Assembly: GCA_036375215.1 (NCBI GenBank)
Contig: DASUSH010000109.1
Coordinates: forward strand, 1-17,854
Reading direction: 5' to 3'
DNA from: DASUSH01 sp036375215
Lineage (GTDB): Bacteria > Actinomycetota > Thermoleophilia > Solirubrobacterales > 70-9
Length of the DNA stretch: 17,854 bases
Shown here: one piece after another, positions 1-5,820 of the stretch
Position numbering within the stretch: position 1 is the stretch's first letter
Layout of the letters: every line of letters starts with the position of its first letter
Translations under genes and position numbers: made by a program
Notes under the pieces: model-generated
Told to the model about the DNA's origin: nothing
The model's database searches: none
What the model saw: only the letters and a program-made list of their open reading frames with translations

Positions 1-252
1 GTGACCCTGAAGATCCGCCTCGCCCCGTTTCGGACCTTCACGCGCTCCCGCACGCTCGGCGAGCCGACCGCCGACCGCACCGTTGTCGGCGCCACCGCGC
101 ACGAGCTGCTCGAGCGCTTCGAGCGCGACGCGCCGGTGCGCCTGCTCGGGGTCGGGGTCGCCGGCCTCGAGGGCGAGAACGCGAGCGAGGCGCCCGCCGT
201 GCCCGAGGGCCGGGCGGAGGCCTCCGGATCGCTGCAGCTCCAGCTCGGCTGA
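1..252 (+). CDS. dinB: DNA polymerase IV (DinB, Y-family), C-terminal fragment
   Basis: Frame 1 is open from the first base to a TGA at 250-252, so the gene is cut by the window edge and only its last ~83 codons are present. The fragment reads TLKIRLAPFRTFTRSRTL, then a helix with ELLERF, then VRLLGVGVAGLE. This is the usual C-terminal pattern of the DinB little-finger domain: a (V)TLKxR strand, the FxTxTRSxTL segment, and the closing RLLGVxVxxL strand. That domain contacts DNA beside the catalytic core in translesion synthesis. The GTG at position 1 is almost certainly an internal Val codon, because the catalytic palm and fingers must lie upstream. No beta-clamp-binding motif is obvious in the short tail after the LLGV strand. 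The family call is good; which DinB paralogue it is cannot be told. Confidence 0.85.
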   Translation: MTLKIRLAPFRTFTRSRTLGEPTADRTVVGATAHELLERFERDAPVRLLGVGVAGLEGENASEAPAVPEGRAEASGSLQLQLG

Positions 253-292
253 GCTACTCGAGCGCCCGGGCCCGCCGGGCCGCGCGGTCTGA

Positions 293-298
293 GAGGAT
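293..298 (+). promoter_or_regulatory. -10-like hexamer GAGGAT before the WS/DGAT gene
   Basis: GAGGAT lies exactly 10 nt before the ATG at 309. The same hexamer and spacing occur before the ATG at 5554. No convincing -35 is visible. It could instead be a poor Shine-Dalgarno (GAGG, 12 nt from the ATG), so the promoter reading is tentative. Confidence 0.3.
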
Positions 299-308
299 GG
301 GTCGCGAG

Positions 309-1763
309 ATGAGCTCCAGCCGGCTCTCCGGGCTCGATTCCTCGTTCCTGCACCTCGAGCAGGGCGGCGCCCACATGCACGTCGCCTCGACGATGATCTT
401 CGCGGGCCCGGCGCCGGAATACGGTGCGTTCAGCGAGCACGTCCTCTCGCGCCTGCACCTGGTCCCGCGCTTCCGCCAGCGGCTTCGCTTCGTGCCGTTC
501 GGCCAGGGCCGACCGGTCTGGGCCGACGACCCGCACTTCAACATCGGCTACCACATCCGCCACACCGCGCTCCCGGACCCCGGCACCGACGAGCAGCTGC
601 GCACGCTCGCCGCGCGCCTCTTCTCGCAGCGCCTCGACCGCTCGAAGCCGCTCTGGGAGATGTGGCTGATCGACGGGCTCGAGGGCGACCGCTTCGCGCT
701 CGTCGGCAAGAGCCACCACGCGCTGGTCGACGGCGTCTCCGGCGTCGACATCAGCACCGTCCTCTTCGACGCCACCCCGGAGCCGCCGGAGCAGGCCGAG
801 CGCGAGCACTGGGTGCCGTCGCCGGAGCCGTCCGACGCCCAGCTCCTCGCCGAGGCGCTGATCGAGCGCGCCACGAGCCCGGCCGAGATCGTCCGCGGCG
901 CCCGGGCCCTCGTCCGCGGCCCGCGCCAGGCGCTCGCCGCGGCCGAGGAGGCGTTCGGGGCGGTCGGCGCCTTCGCCGGCACCGGCATGTCCGCCCCCGC
1001 GTCCCCGTTCAACGTCGACATCGGCCCCTACCGCCGCTTCGCCTGGGTGCCGGGCGACCTCGACCAGTTCAAGGCGGTCAAGAACAAACTCGGTGGCACC
1101 GTCAACGACGTCGTCCTCGCCGCGGTCTCGGGCGCGCTTGGCCGCTTCATGCGCGGCCGCGGCCACTCGACCACCGGCCTCGAGCTGCGCGCGATGGTCC
1201 CGATCAGCGTCCGGGCGCAGGAGGAGCACGGCGCCCTCGGCAACCGGGTCTCGGCGATGATGGCCCGCCTCCCGGTCTGGTGCGAGGACCCCGCCGAGCG
1301 CATGCGGATCGTCACCGAGACCATGGGCGACCTGAAGAAGTCCCGCCAGGCCGCCGGCGCCGACGTCCTCACCGGCCTCGCCGACTTCGCCCCGCCGACG
1401 ATCGTCGGCCAGGCCGCGCGCCTGCAGTCCCGCCAGCGCTTCTTCAACCTCGTCGTCACCAACGTCCCCGGCCCGCAGTTCCCGCTCTACCTGCTCGGCA
1501 ACGAGATGCTCGCCACCTTCCCGATGGTGCCCCTGGCCCAGCGGCAGGCCGTGTGCGTGGGGATCATGAGCTACAACGGCCAGGTCAACTTCGGCCTCGT
1601 CGGCGACTACGACGCGATGCCCGGGCTCGACTCGCTCGCCGAGGACCTCGACGCCGAGATCGACGCGCTTGCCACTGCCGCGCCCAAGCGCAAGAAGCGC
1701 AAACCGGCGGCGAAGCCGAGGCCGGGCCAGAAGGCCCGTAGCCGGGCCCGCAGCAAGGCCTAG
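309..1763 (+). CDS. WS/DGAT-family wax ester synthase / diacylglycerol acyltransferase
   Basis: A 484-residue member of the bacterial WS/DGAT family, which transfers acyl groups from acyl-CoA to diacylglycerol or long-chain alcohols to make storage lipid at the inner membrane surface. The catalytic HHxxxDG motif is present as HHALVDG (His codons at 714-719). Around it are PLWEMWLIDGL before the motif, GTVNDVVLAAVSGAL in the middle, and NVPGPQFPLYLLG near the C-terminus, in the expected order and at normal spacing. Start: ATG at 297 abuts GAGAGG with no spacer, while ATG at 309 gives MSSSRLSGLDSSFLHLE, the typical family N-terminus, so 309 is preferred. The last ~27 residues are a Lys/Arg/Ala-rich tail beyond the conserved domain. 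It stands alone, between dinB and the riboswitch. Substrate preference (wax or triacylglycerol) cannot be read from sequence. Confidence 0.92.
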   Translation: MSSSRLSGLDSSFLHLEQGGAHMHVASTMIFAGPAPEYGAFSEHVLSRLHLVPRFRQRLRFVPFGQGRPVWADDPHFNIGYHIRHTALPDPGTDEQLRTLAARLFSQRLDRSKPLWEMWLIDGLEGDRFALVGKSHHALVDGVSGVDISTVLFDATPEPPEQAEREHWVPSPEPSDAQLLAEALIERATSPAEIVRGARALVRGPRQALAAAEEAFGAVGAFAGTGMSAPASPFNVDIGPYRRFAWVPGDLDQFKAVKNKLGGTVNDVVLAAVSGALGRFMRGRGHSTTGLELRAMVPISVRAQEEHGALGNRVSAMMARLPVWCEDPAERMRIVTETMGDLKKSRQAAGADVLTGLADFAPPTIVGQAARLQSRQRFFNLVVTNVPGPQFPLYLLGNEMLATFPMVPLAQRQAVCVGIMSYNGQVNFGLVGDYDAMPGLDSLAEDLDAEIDALATAAPKRKKRKPAAKPRPGQKARSRARSKA

Positions 1764-1810
1764 GCGCTGACGGGACTGAAGCTTTTCCCGCAACGTGACG
1801 ATAGGAATGC

Positions 1811-1890
1811 TGACCCTTATGAAACGGCAAACCCGCCGTTAGGCGGGACGCAACCCGGGGCCTTCAAGTTTCGAGCAGGCGGCCCGGTCA
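1811..1890 (+). ncRNA. Cyclic di-GMP-I (GEMM-I) riboswitch
   Basis: The core carries the invariant blocks GGCAAACC (1826-1833) and GGGACGCAA (1845-1853). Helix one is CCCGCC-GTTA-GGCGGG (1832-1847). Helix two pairs GGGCCT-type bases at 1857-1863 with AGGC (1877-1880) and CCC (1883-1885), leaving GG bulged. The closing helix pairs TGACC (1811-1815) with GGTCA (1886-1890), so the full three-helix junction closes. The aptamer ends 2 nt before the AGGAGG of the next gene. No intrinsic terminator lies between aptamer and gene, so control of translation or RNA stability is more likely than attenuation. I see no strong anti-Shine-Dalgarno; CCTT at 1861-1864 could pair weakly with AAGG at 1892-1895. 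ON or OFF cannot be decided. Confidence 0.85.
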
Positions 1891-1892
1891 CA

Positions 1893-1898
1893 AGGAGG
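1893..1898 (+). promoter_or_regulatory. Shine-Dalgarno AGGAGG of the riboswitch-controlled gene
   Basis: A full-consensus AGGAGG, 5 nt before the GTG at 1904, fixes this start. An ATG at 1902 overlaps it but is followed at once by TGA. This is the strongest ribosome site in the window. It begins two bases after the riboswitch closing helix, where ligand-dependent folding could control access. Confidence 0.85.
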
Positions 1899-1903
1899 CA
1901 AAT

Positions 1904-2368
1904 GTGAAGAGCAAGCGGTATCTACTCACGGCGCTCGGGGTCGCCGCCCTCGCCGTGCCCGCCACCGCGGCGGCCGTCCCGGACCACCCGACCGGCAAGC
2001 CCGACGGCGCAGGCAAGCCCGACGGAGCCGGTGGCCACGGCAAGGACCCGACGGTGACCTACCTGTTCAAGGGCACGTACGCCGGCGACGGGACCACGGT
2101 CGCCGTCGACCACGGCAACAAGCACGTCCGCAGGGCCGAGCTCGTCGACACCGATGTCCAGTTCGACCTCGCGGAGGCGAAGGTCGTCGTCGCCGACACC
2201 AACGCCGACGGCGCACAGGACCTGGCCGACGTCGCCCCGCAGGACAGGGTCGTCGTCATGGCCCGCTTGCCGAAGAAGGAGCCGGGCGACCAGCCCTACG
2301 CGGCGAAGCGCCTGGTCGATCAGACCAACTCCCCCGCCGACGAACCGGTCGTTCCGCCCGCCTCCTGA
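1904..2368 (+). CDS. Small secreted protein of unknown function, c-di-GMP riboswitch-controlled
   Basis: A 154-residue protein with a clear Sec signal peptide: KSKR, a hydrophobic core YLLTALGVAALAVPATA, and an AXA-type cleavage site near residues 23-27. A flexible Gly/Lys/Asp stretch follows, with GKPDGAG repeated twice, and then a ~95-residue domain. The domain is rich in alternating beta-like segments (TYLFKGTYAGDGTTVAVDHG, VQFDLAEAKVVVADTN, DRVVVMARLPKK) and contains an acidic DTNADGAQDLADV loop that resembles a calcium-binding DxDxDG-type motif. I do not recognise a named family; it loosely recalls small beta-barrel secreted domains of the DUF5666 type. No Cys, LPXTG or transmembrane anchor is seen, so release or wall association is likely. 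The riboswitch just upstream suggests a role in surface, motile or biofilm behaviour. The function is unknown. Confidence 0.8.
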   Translation: MKSKRYLLTALGVAALAVPATAAAVPDHPTGKPDGAGKPDGAGGHGKDPTVTYLFKGTYAGDGTTVAVDHGNKHVRRAELVDTDVQFDLAEAKVVVADTNADGAQDLADVAPQDRVVVMARLPKKEPGDQPYAAKRLVDQTNSPADEPVVPPAS

Positions 2369-2396
2369 CGCCGCGGCACGGCTCCGATGCGTGAGA

Positions 2397-2422
2397 GCGC
2401 CCGGCCTCGGCCGGGCGCTTTT
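2397..2422 (+). terminator. Rho-independent terminator after the secreted-protein gene
   Basis: The arms GCGCCCGGCC (2397-2406) and GGCCGGGCGC (2409-2418) are perfect complements. They form a 9-bp stem with a CTCG loop, followed at once by TTTT. It lies 28 nt after the stop at 2368 and just before the stop of the convergent deacetylase gene. The minus strand has no T run after the hairpin, so it acts mainly on the plus strand. Confidence 0.85.
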
Positions 2423-2424
2423 GC

Positions 2425-3063
2425 TCAGGCGCGTCCGGCGATGTCTCGCCAACCGGCCCGGACCGCGCGCAGGCGGGGCTCTTCGGCCAGCTCCAGGAGC
2501 ACCCGCAGGTCCTCTTCGCGCCCGGCGTCGTAGGAGGACGCGCCGTCCCGGGCCGCGTGCCCGGGGTGCGTGACCCACTCCACCACTCCCTCCCAGATGC
2601 CCTCGCCACGGACGGCGGCCTCGATCTCCGGCGGCACGACGGGATCGCGCTCGGAGTACCGCCCGACCAGCCGATCGGCCGTCGCCACGCCCTTGCAGCG
2701 CAGGAGTCGCCGGTGGCGGGCGTCCACCGAGCGCACGGGGAAGCCCCGCTCCCGCGCCAGGTTCGCCACCTCGACGGCCGGCCGGCCGCGCGCGTGGCAG
2801 TGGTGGTGGCCGTCGAGGTAGTCGGGCTCGCGGCCGAAGACCGCCTCGAAGCGCGCCACCTGCTCGGCGAGGCCGCCCCGGTCGAGCTCCAGGTGCAGTC
2901 CCACCGCCACCGCGGCGCCCTCCAGCAGACCCGGATCGAGCTCGCCGCGCAGGACCATCGCGCTCGCGCCGTCGATCGCCCCGGCCCGGGCGGCCTCGGC
3001 GATGCCCGCGTCGTAGGCCGGGGCGTAGCCGAGGTCGTCGGCGGTGATCACGAGCGCGGGCAT
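2425..3063 (-). CDS. YdjC/ChbG-family carbohydrate deacetylase
   Basis: A 212-residue protein starting MPALVITADDLGYAPAYDAG. The TADDLG block (Asp9-Asp10) is the signature N-terminus of the YdjC/ChbG fold, which removes acetyl groups from N-acetylated sugars such as chito-oligosaccharides with a metal ion. Other expected blocks are GLHLEL (His57), DGHHHCH (residues 84-90) and a late VTHPGH. Start choice: the frame stays open further upstream, but the conserved TADDLG sits six residues after this ATG. GACAAT also lies exactly 6 nt upstream, as expected for a leaderless mRNA. It is somewhat shorter than the usual 230-280 residues. HpnK-type hopanoid enzymes share this fold, so the true substrate is open. 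It is transcribed away from glnK. Confidence 0.85.
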   Translation of the reverse strand: MPALVITADDLGYAPAYDAGIAEAARAGAIDGASAMVLRGELDPGLLEGAAVAVGLHLELDRGGLAEQVARFEAVFGREPDYLDGHHHCHARGRPAVEVANLARERGFPVRSVDARHRRLLRCKGVATADRLVGRYSERDPVVPPEIEAAVRGEGIWEGVVEWVTHPGHAARDGASSYDAGREEDLRVLLELAEEPRLRAVRAGWRDIAGRA

Positions 3064-3069
3064 CGGCCC

Positions 3070-3075
3070 ATTGTC
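3070..3075 (-). promoter_or_regulatory. -10-like GACAAT, 6 nt before the deacetylase ATG
   Basis: On the minus strand GACAAT is followed by six bases and then the ATG at 3063. That spacing would put the transcription start on the A of ATG. No Shine-Dalgarno fits. The -35 region is GC-rich and not recognisable. Confidence 0.4.
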
Positions 3076-3179
3076 GCCGTGTTTGCGGCCGCCGGTTCGC
3101 CCCCTGGACAACCGGGCGAATCAAATCCTGTACGCCTGGACAGCAGGGCCATGGAGATCCGCGCGCAGACTGCCCGCCA

Positions 3180-3542
3180 GTGAAGCTCGTGATCGGGATC
3201 GTGCGCCCTGAGAAGGCCAACGACGTGCTCGAGGCGCTCTACCGCGCCGAGGTGCGCGGCGTCTCGATCAGCCGCATCGAGGGCCACGGCGGCGAGCTCG
3301 AGCGGGTCGAGACCTATCGCGGCACCACCGTCCAGATCGGCATGTCCGACAAGGTCCGCTTCGAGATCGCCGTCTCCGACGACTACGTGCAGGCCACGAT
3401 CGACGCGATCTGCAACGGCGCCCGGACCGGGGACGTCGGCGACGGCAAGATCTTCGTCCTCCCGCTCGAGCGGGCGGTCCGGATCCGCACCGCCGAGACC
3501 GACAGCTCGGCGGTCACCCCGGTGAACGGCGGCTCGGGATGA
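3180..3542 (+). CDS. glnK: PII signal-transduction protein (GlnK/GlnB family), variant T-loop
   Basis: A 120-residue PII protein. These trimers sense ATP/ADP and 2-oxoglutarate and can plug ammonium channels. The family blocks are present: the MKLVIGIVRPEKANDVLEAL start, B-loop TGDVGDGKIFV (83-93) and C-loop RIRTAETD (101-108, with both Arg). Numbering matches E. coli without gaps, so the T-loop can be read directly. Tyr46 and the channel-plugging Arg47 are kept (TYRG) and Lys58 is kept. Position 51, the Tyr modified by uridylylation or adenylylation, is Val, and position 39 (Gln in E. coli) is Glu. Regulation by covalent modification at Tyr51 is therefore not possible here. GTG is the start; no good Shine-Dalgarno is seen. 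Its stop overlaps the amtB start (ATGA), so the two are co-translated. Confidence 0.93.
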   Translation: MKLVIGIVRPEKANDVLEALYRAEVRGVSISRIEGHGGELERVETYRGTTVQIGMSDKVRFEIAVSDDYVQATIDAICNGARTGDVGDGKIFVLPLERAVRIRTAETDSSAVTPVNGGSG

Positions 3543-4882
3543 CCGACGTCTTCACCTTCGTCGGCCAGGCGGTCTCCGACGTCGACTCGGGCGACACCGC
3601 GTGGATGCTGATGGCGACCGCGCTCGTGATCTTCATGACGATCGGGCTCGGGATCTTCTACGCCGGCCTCGTTCGCTCCAAGAACGCCCTCAACACCTTC
3701 ATGATGTGCATCGCCGCGATGTCCGTCGCCGGGATCTCGTGGGCGCTCGTGGGCTACTCGCTCGCCTTCGGCGACGGCGGCGGGTTCATCGGGGACTTCA
3801 GCTACGCCTTCCTCAAGGACGTCGGGTTCGAGCCGTACGCGGAGGGGCAGACGATCCCCCACCTCGTCTTCTTCGCCTTCCAGGGCAGCTTCTGCATCAT
3901 CACCGCGGCGCTCGTCTCGGGCGCGGTGGTCGAGCGGATGAGGTTCTCGACGTACCTGGTCTTCATCGCGCTCTGGTCGATCCTCGTCTATCCGGTGCTC
4001 GCCCACTGGGTCTTCGGCGGCGGCTTCCTCTTCGACGGCGGCACGCTCGACTTCGCGGGCGGCGTGGCGGTCGAGATGGCGTCGGGCTTCTCAGCCCTCG
4101 CCGCCGCGCTCGTGGTCGGCACCCGCAAGGACTACGGGCGCCAGGCGCTTTTGCCCCACAACGCCGTGCTCGTCCTGCTCGGCGCCGGGATCCTGTGGTT
4201 CGGCTGGTTCGGCTTCAACGGCGGCAGCGGCCTCGGCACCGGGAACCAGAGCATCCTCGCCTTCGCGAACACGCTGCTCACCCCCGCGGTCTCCCTCGCG
4301 GTCTGGTTCCTGCTCGACGCGATCCGGGGCCGCAAGGTGACCGCGATCGGCGCCGCCACCGCGATCCTCGTCGGCTGCGTCCTGATCACCCCGGCGGGCG
4401 GCTTCGTCAGCCCCGGCTGGGCGCTTGTCCTCGGCGTCGTCGGCACGATCCCCTGCTACCTGCTCGTCGCCTACCGCCCGCGGACGCGGGTCGACGAGAC
4501 GCTCGACGTGCTCGCGGTCCACGGCCTCGCCGGCTTGCTCGGCATCCTCTACATCGGCCTCGTCGCACAGGAGGCCTGGAACGGCGTCGAGGCGGCCGGC
4601 CTCGCCCCCGGCGGCGACGGCCTCTTCTACGGCGGTGCCTCCCTGCTCGGCGACCAGGCCCTGGCCGCGCTCCTCACCCCGCTCTACGCCTTCGGCGCGA
4701 CCTTCGTGATCCTCTCCGCCATCAAGCTCGTCATGGGCCTGCGGAGCACCGAGGACGAGGAGTCGGTCGGCCTCGACGTGATCTACCACGGCGAGGAGGC
4801 CTACCCCACGGGCGAGGGCGCGATCCTCGTCATCCCCGAGGCCGCGCACGACACGCCGGTCCCGGTCGCGGACCCGGGCTAG
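3539..4882 (+). CDS. amtB: Ammonium transporter (Amt), Glu-for-His variant
   Basis: A 447-residue Amt/MEP/Rh channel with about 11 transmembrane helices. It carries ammonium across the inner membrane and is coupled by an ATGA overlap to the PII gene before it. Aligned to E. coli AmtB with a constant +11 offset, the pore residues are Phe118 (F107), Phe159 (W148), Asp171 (D160), Glu179 (H168), Phe226 (F215), Ser230 (S219) and His329 (H318). So the first His of the twin-His pair is Glu, as in some fungal Mep proteins, and the vestibule Trp is Phe. The local strings are AHWVFGGG, DFAGGVAVEMASG, GWFGFNGGSG and DVLAVHGLAG. The cytoplasmic tail after helix 11 (residues ~415-447) is short and acidic. 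The stop shares CTAG with the convergent SprT-like gene. Confidence 0.95.
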   Translation: MTDVFTFVGQAVSDVDSGDTAWMLMATALVIFMTIGLGIFYAGLVRSKNALNTFMMCIAAMSVAGISWALVGYSLAFGDGGGFIGDFSYAFLKDVGFEPYAEGQTIPHLVFFAFQGSFCIITAALVSGAVVERMRFSTYLVFIALWSILVYPVLAHWVFGGGFLFDGGTLDFAGGVAVEMASGFSALAAALVVGTRKDYGRQALLPHNAVLVLLGAGILWFGWFGFNGGSGLGTGNQSILAFANTLLTPAVSLAVWFLLDAIRGRKVTAIGAATAILVGCVLITPAGGFVSPGWALVLGVVGTIPCYLLVAYRPRTRVDETLDVLAVHGLAGLLGILYIGLVAQEAWNGVEAAGLAPGGDGLFYGGASLLGDQALAALLTPLYAFGATFVILSAIKLVMGLRSTEDEESVGLDVIYHGEEAYPTGEGAILVIPEAAHDTPVPVADPG

Positions 4883-5331
4883 GCGGCGACCGCCAGCTCG
4901 AGCTGCTCGGGCCCGCGGGCGCGCTCGATCGCCTCGGCGTAGTAGCCGTGGTGAATCGACCGGGGCCGCGGGACCTCGAGCCCGTAGGCCTCGACCATCG
5001 CGCGGTGCAGCGCCAGCCGGAAGCCGCGTCCGTGCCAGCGGTGCGCGCCCGGGAGCTCGCCGACGTGCAGGTGGACGAGCTCGTGGAGGAGGATCTCCTG
5101 GGCGTCGCCCGCGCGGATCCCCGGGTACGCGGTCACCGAGATCCGCCACTCGCCGGGGATCGCGAAGCCGACCCGGTTCGGCTTCTTGCTCGGGCGCCGC
5201 ACGCGCAGCTCGGGCCGCCGCCTGGCGAGCTCGCCGCCGGCGAAGATCGGGAGCGCCCGCAGCCGCTCCATCTCCTCGTGCAGGTCGAGCCCTTCGACCA
5301 GGTAGTAGCCCCGCTTCCGCCGGCGCGCCAT
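4879..5331 (-). CDS. SprT-like zinc metalloprotease
   Basis: A 150-residue protein with the HExxH zinc motif as HELVH (His83, Glu84, His87). It is followed by HRWHGRGFR, where His100 in the HGxxF block is the expected third ligand. This layout, LLHELVHLHVG then WHGxxF, is that of the SprT-like/WSS1 metallopeptidase superfamily. The N-terminus is very basic (MARRRKRG) and could bind DNA or RNA. There is no C-terminal zinc ribbon, which true SprT/Spartan proteins often carry, so this is a minimal domain. Upstream, TAGCTT sits exactly 6 nt before the ATG, suggesting a leaderless transcript. The substrate is unknown; protein-DNA crosslinks are the known target of Spartan relatives, but that should not be assumed here. 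Confidence 0.8.
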   Translation of the reverse strand: MARRRKRGYYLVEGLDLHEEMERLRALPIFAGGELARRRPELRVRRPSKKPNRVGFAIPGEWRISVTAYPGIRAGDAQEILLHELVHLHVGELPGAHRWHGRGFRLALHRAMVEAYGLEVPRPRSIHHGYYAEAIERARGPEQLELAVAA

Positions 5332-5337
5332 CGCCGC

Positions 5338-5343
5338 AAGCTA
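5338..5343 (-). promoter_or_regulatory. -10-like TAGCTT, 6 nt before the SprT-like ATG
   Basis: TAGCTT fits the TANNNT -10 consensus. It is followed by six bases (GCGGCG) and then the ATG at 5331, which is ideal spacing for a leaderless mRNA. No Shine-Dalgarno is present. The -35 position shows no TTGACA-like sequence. Confidence 0.45.
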
Positions 5344-5416
5344 GGCGGCGCGGCGGCGGGAGGATTCGCGCCGAGCCGTCCGGCGCTCTGGCGTCCTCGC
5401 GGGCGCATGGCGGCGT

Positions 5417-5518
5417 CGGCCGCTCTCGGCCACCGAGGCGCTCATCGGGCAGATCCACCTGGTCACGGTCGTCGCCCTGATCGTCGCCAACATCCGCCCA
5501 GGCCGCCGGACGGCGTGA
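5417..5518 (+). pseudogene. Remnant of a two-helix K+ channel (last transmembrane helix only)
   Basis: The frame ending in TGA at 5516-5518 reads RPLSATEALIGQIHLVTVV, then ALIVANIRPGRR. This matches the end of Ion_trans_2-type potassium channels, where a filter region is followed by a run such as LAVxEALIGQxYLVxxVAxLV. The codons have the normal G/C third-position bias of the window. The frame is closed by a TAG at 5342-5344, has no ATG, GTG or TTG start, and no TVGYGD selectivity filter precedes it in any frame. It therefore looks like the 3' end of a deleted channel gene. Chance similarity of a hydrophobic stretch is the main alternative. Confidence 0.42.
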
Positions 5519-5537
5519 CAGGCGGCCCCGGGGATGC

Positions 5538-5543
5538 GAGGAT
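5538..5543 (+). promoter_or_regulatory. -10-like hexamer GAGGAT, 10 nt before ATG 5554
   Basis: The hexamer and the 10-nt spacing are identical to those before the WS/DGAT start at 309. Read instead as a Shine-Dalgarno, GAGG would sit 12 nt from this ATG and directly against the ATG at 5542. Tentative. Confidence 0.3.
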
Positions 5544-5553
5544 GGCGCCCGCG

Positions 5554-5820
5554 ATGAGCGATCCCGGACAACCGCACGACCCGCAGGCCCCGCCGCACCA
5601 CGAGCACCACGTCCGCACGCCGACCCACGAGCTCTCCCACGAGCAGAGGCTCGAGCGCGAGCGCTTCCACGTCACCGTGCTCAGCGTCGCCCTGCTCGCC
5701 GTATTGGCGATGCTCGCCTACTCCGCCGCGTTCGACCTCGACCACTGGGCCGAGTGGATCGTCTTCGGCGCGATCTGCTTCACCGCGCTGGGCACGGTCG
5801 TGGCGATCAAGAGCCGCTGA
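5554..5820 (+). CDS. Small two-helix membrane protein, unknown function
   Basis: An 88-residue protein. Residues 1-45 are hydrophilic and rich in His, Pro and Glu (MSDPGQPHDPQAPPHHEHH, then HELSHEQRLERERFH). Two transmembrane helices follow: VTVLSVALLAVLAMLAYSAAF and, after the short loop DLDHWAEW, IVFGAICFTALGTVVAIKSR. The start could also be the ATG at 5542, which adds MAPA; 5554 is chosen because it gives the more natural start and matches the hexamer spacing seen at 309. Codon bias and the clear two-helix pattern support it as a real gene. I do not recognise the family. The His-rich head might bind metal, but this is not shown. Its stop overlaps or closely abuts the following GH3 gene, suggesting co-expression. 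Confidence 0.65.
   Translation: MSDPGQPHDPQAPPHHEHHVRTPTHELSHEQRLERERFHVTVLSVALLAVLAMLAYSAAFDLDHWAEWIVFGAICFTALGTVVAIKSR

Noticed and set aside
1783..1808. A TTTTCC ... TAGGAA pair as the promoter of the riboswitch transcript.
   Set aside because: The spacing is too short, and the TAGGAA box ends 4 nt before the riboswitch closing helix, leaving no room for a normal transcription start.
3151..3183. A 10-codon ORF (MEIRAQTARQ) whose TGA overlaps the glnK GTG start, as a possible leader peptide.
   Set aside because: No clear Shine-Dalgarno or promoter spacing, and no codon run or stem that would suggest attenuation; such short ORFs are common by chance.
1922..3220. A 432-codon minus-strand open frame spanning the deacetylase and secreted-protein genes.
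   Set aside because: Low-complexity Arg/Gly sequence in the wrong frame of two well-supported genes.
3601..5820. A very long plus-strand open frame overlapping amtB and the SprT-like gene.
   Set aside because: It is an Arg/Pro-rich out-of-frame shadow of high-GC genes; only its last ~89 codons (from 5554) look like a real protein.
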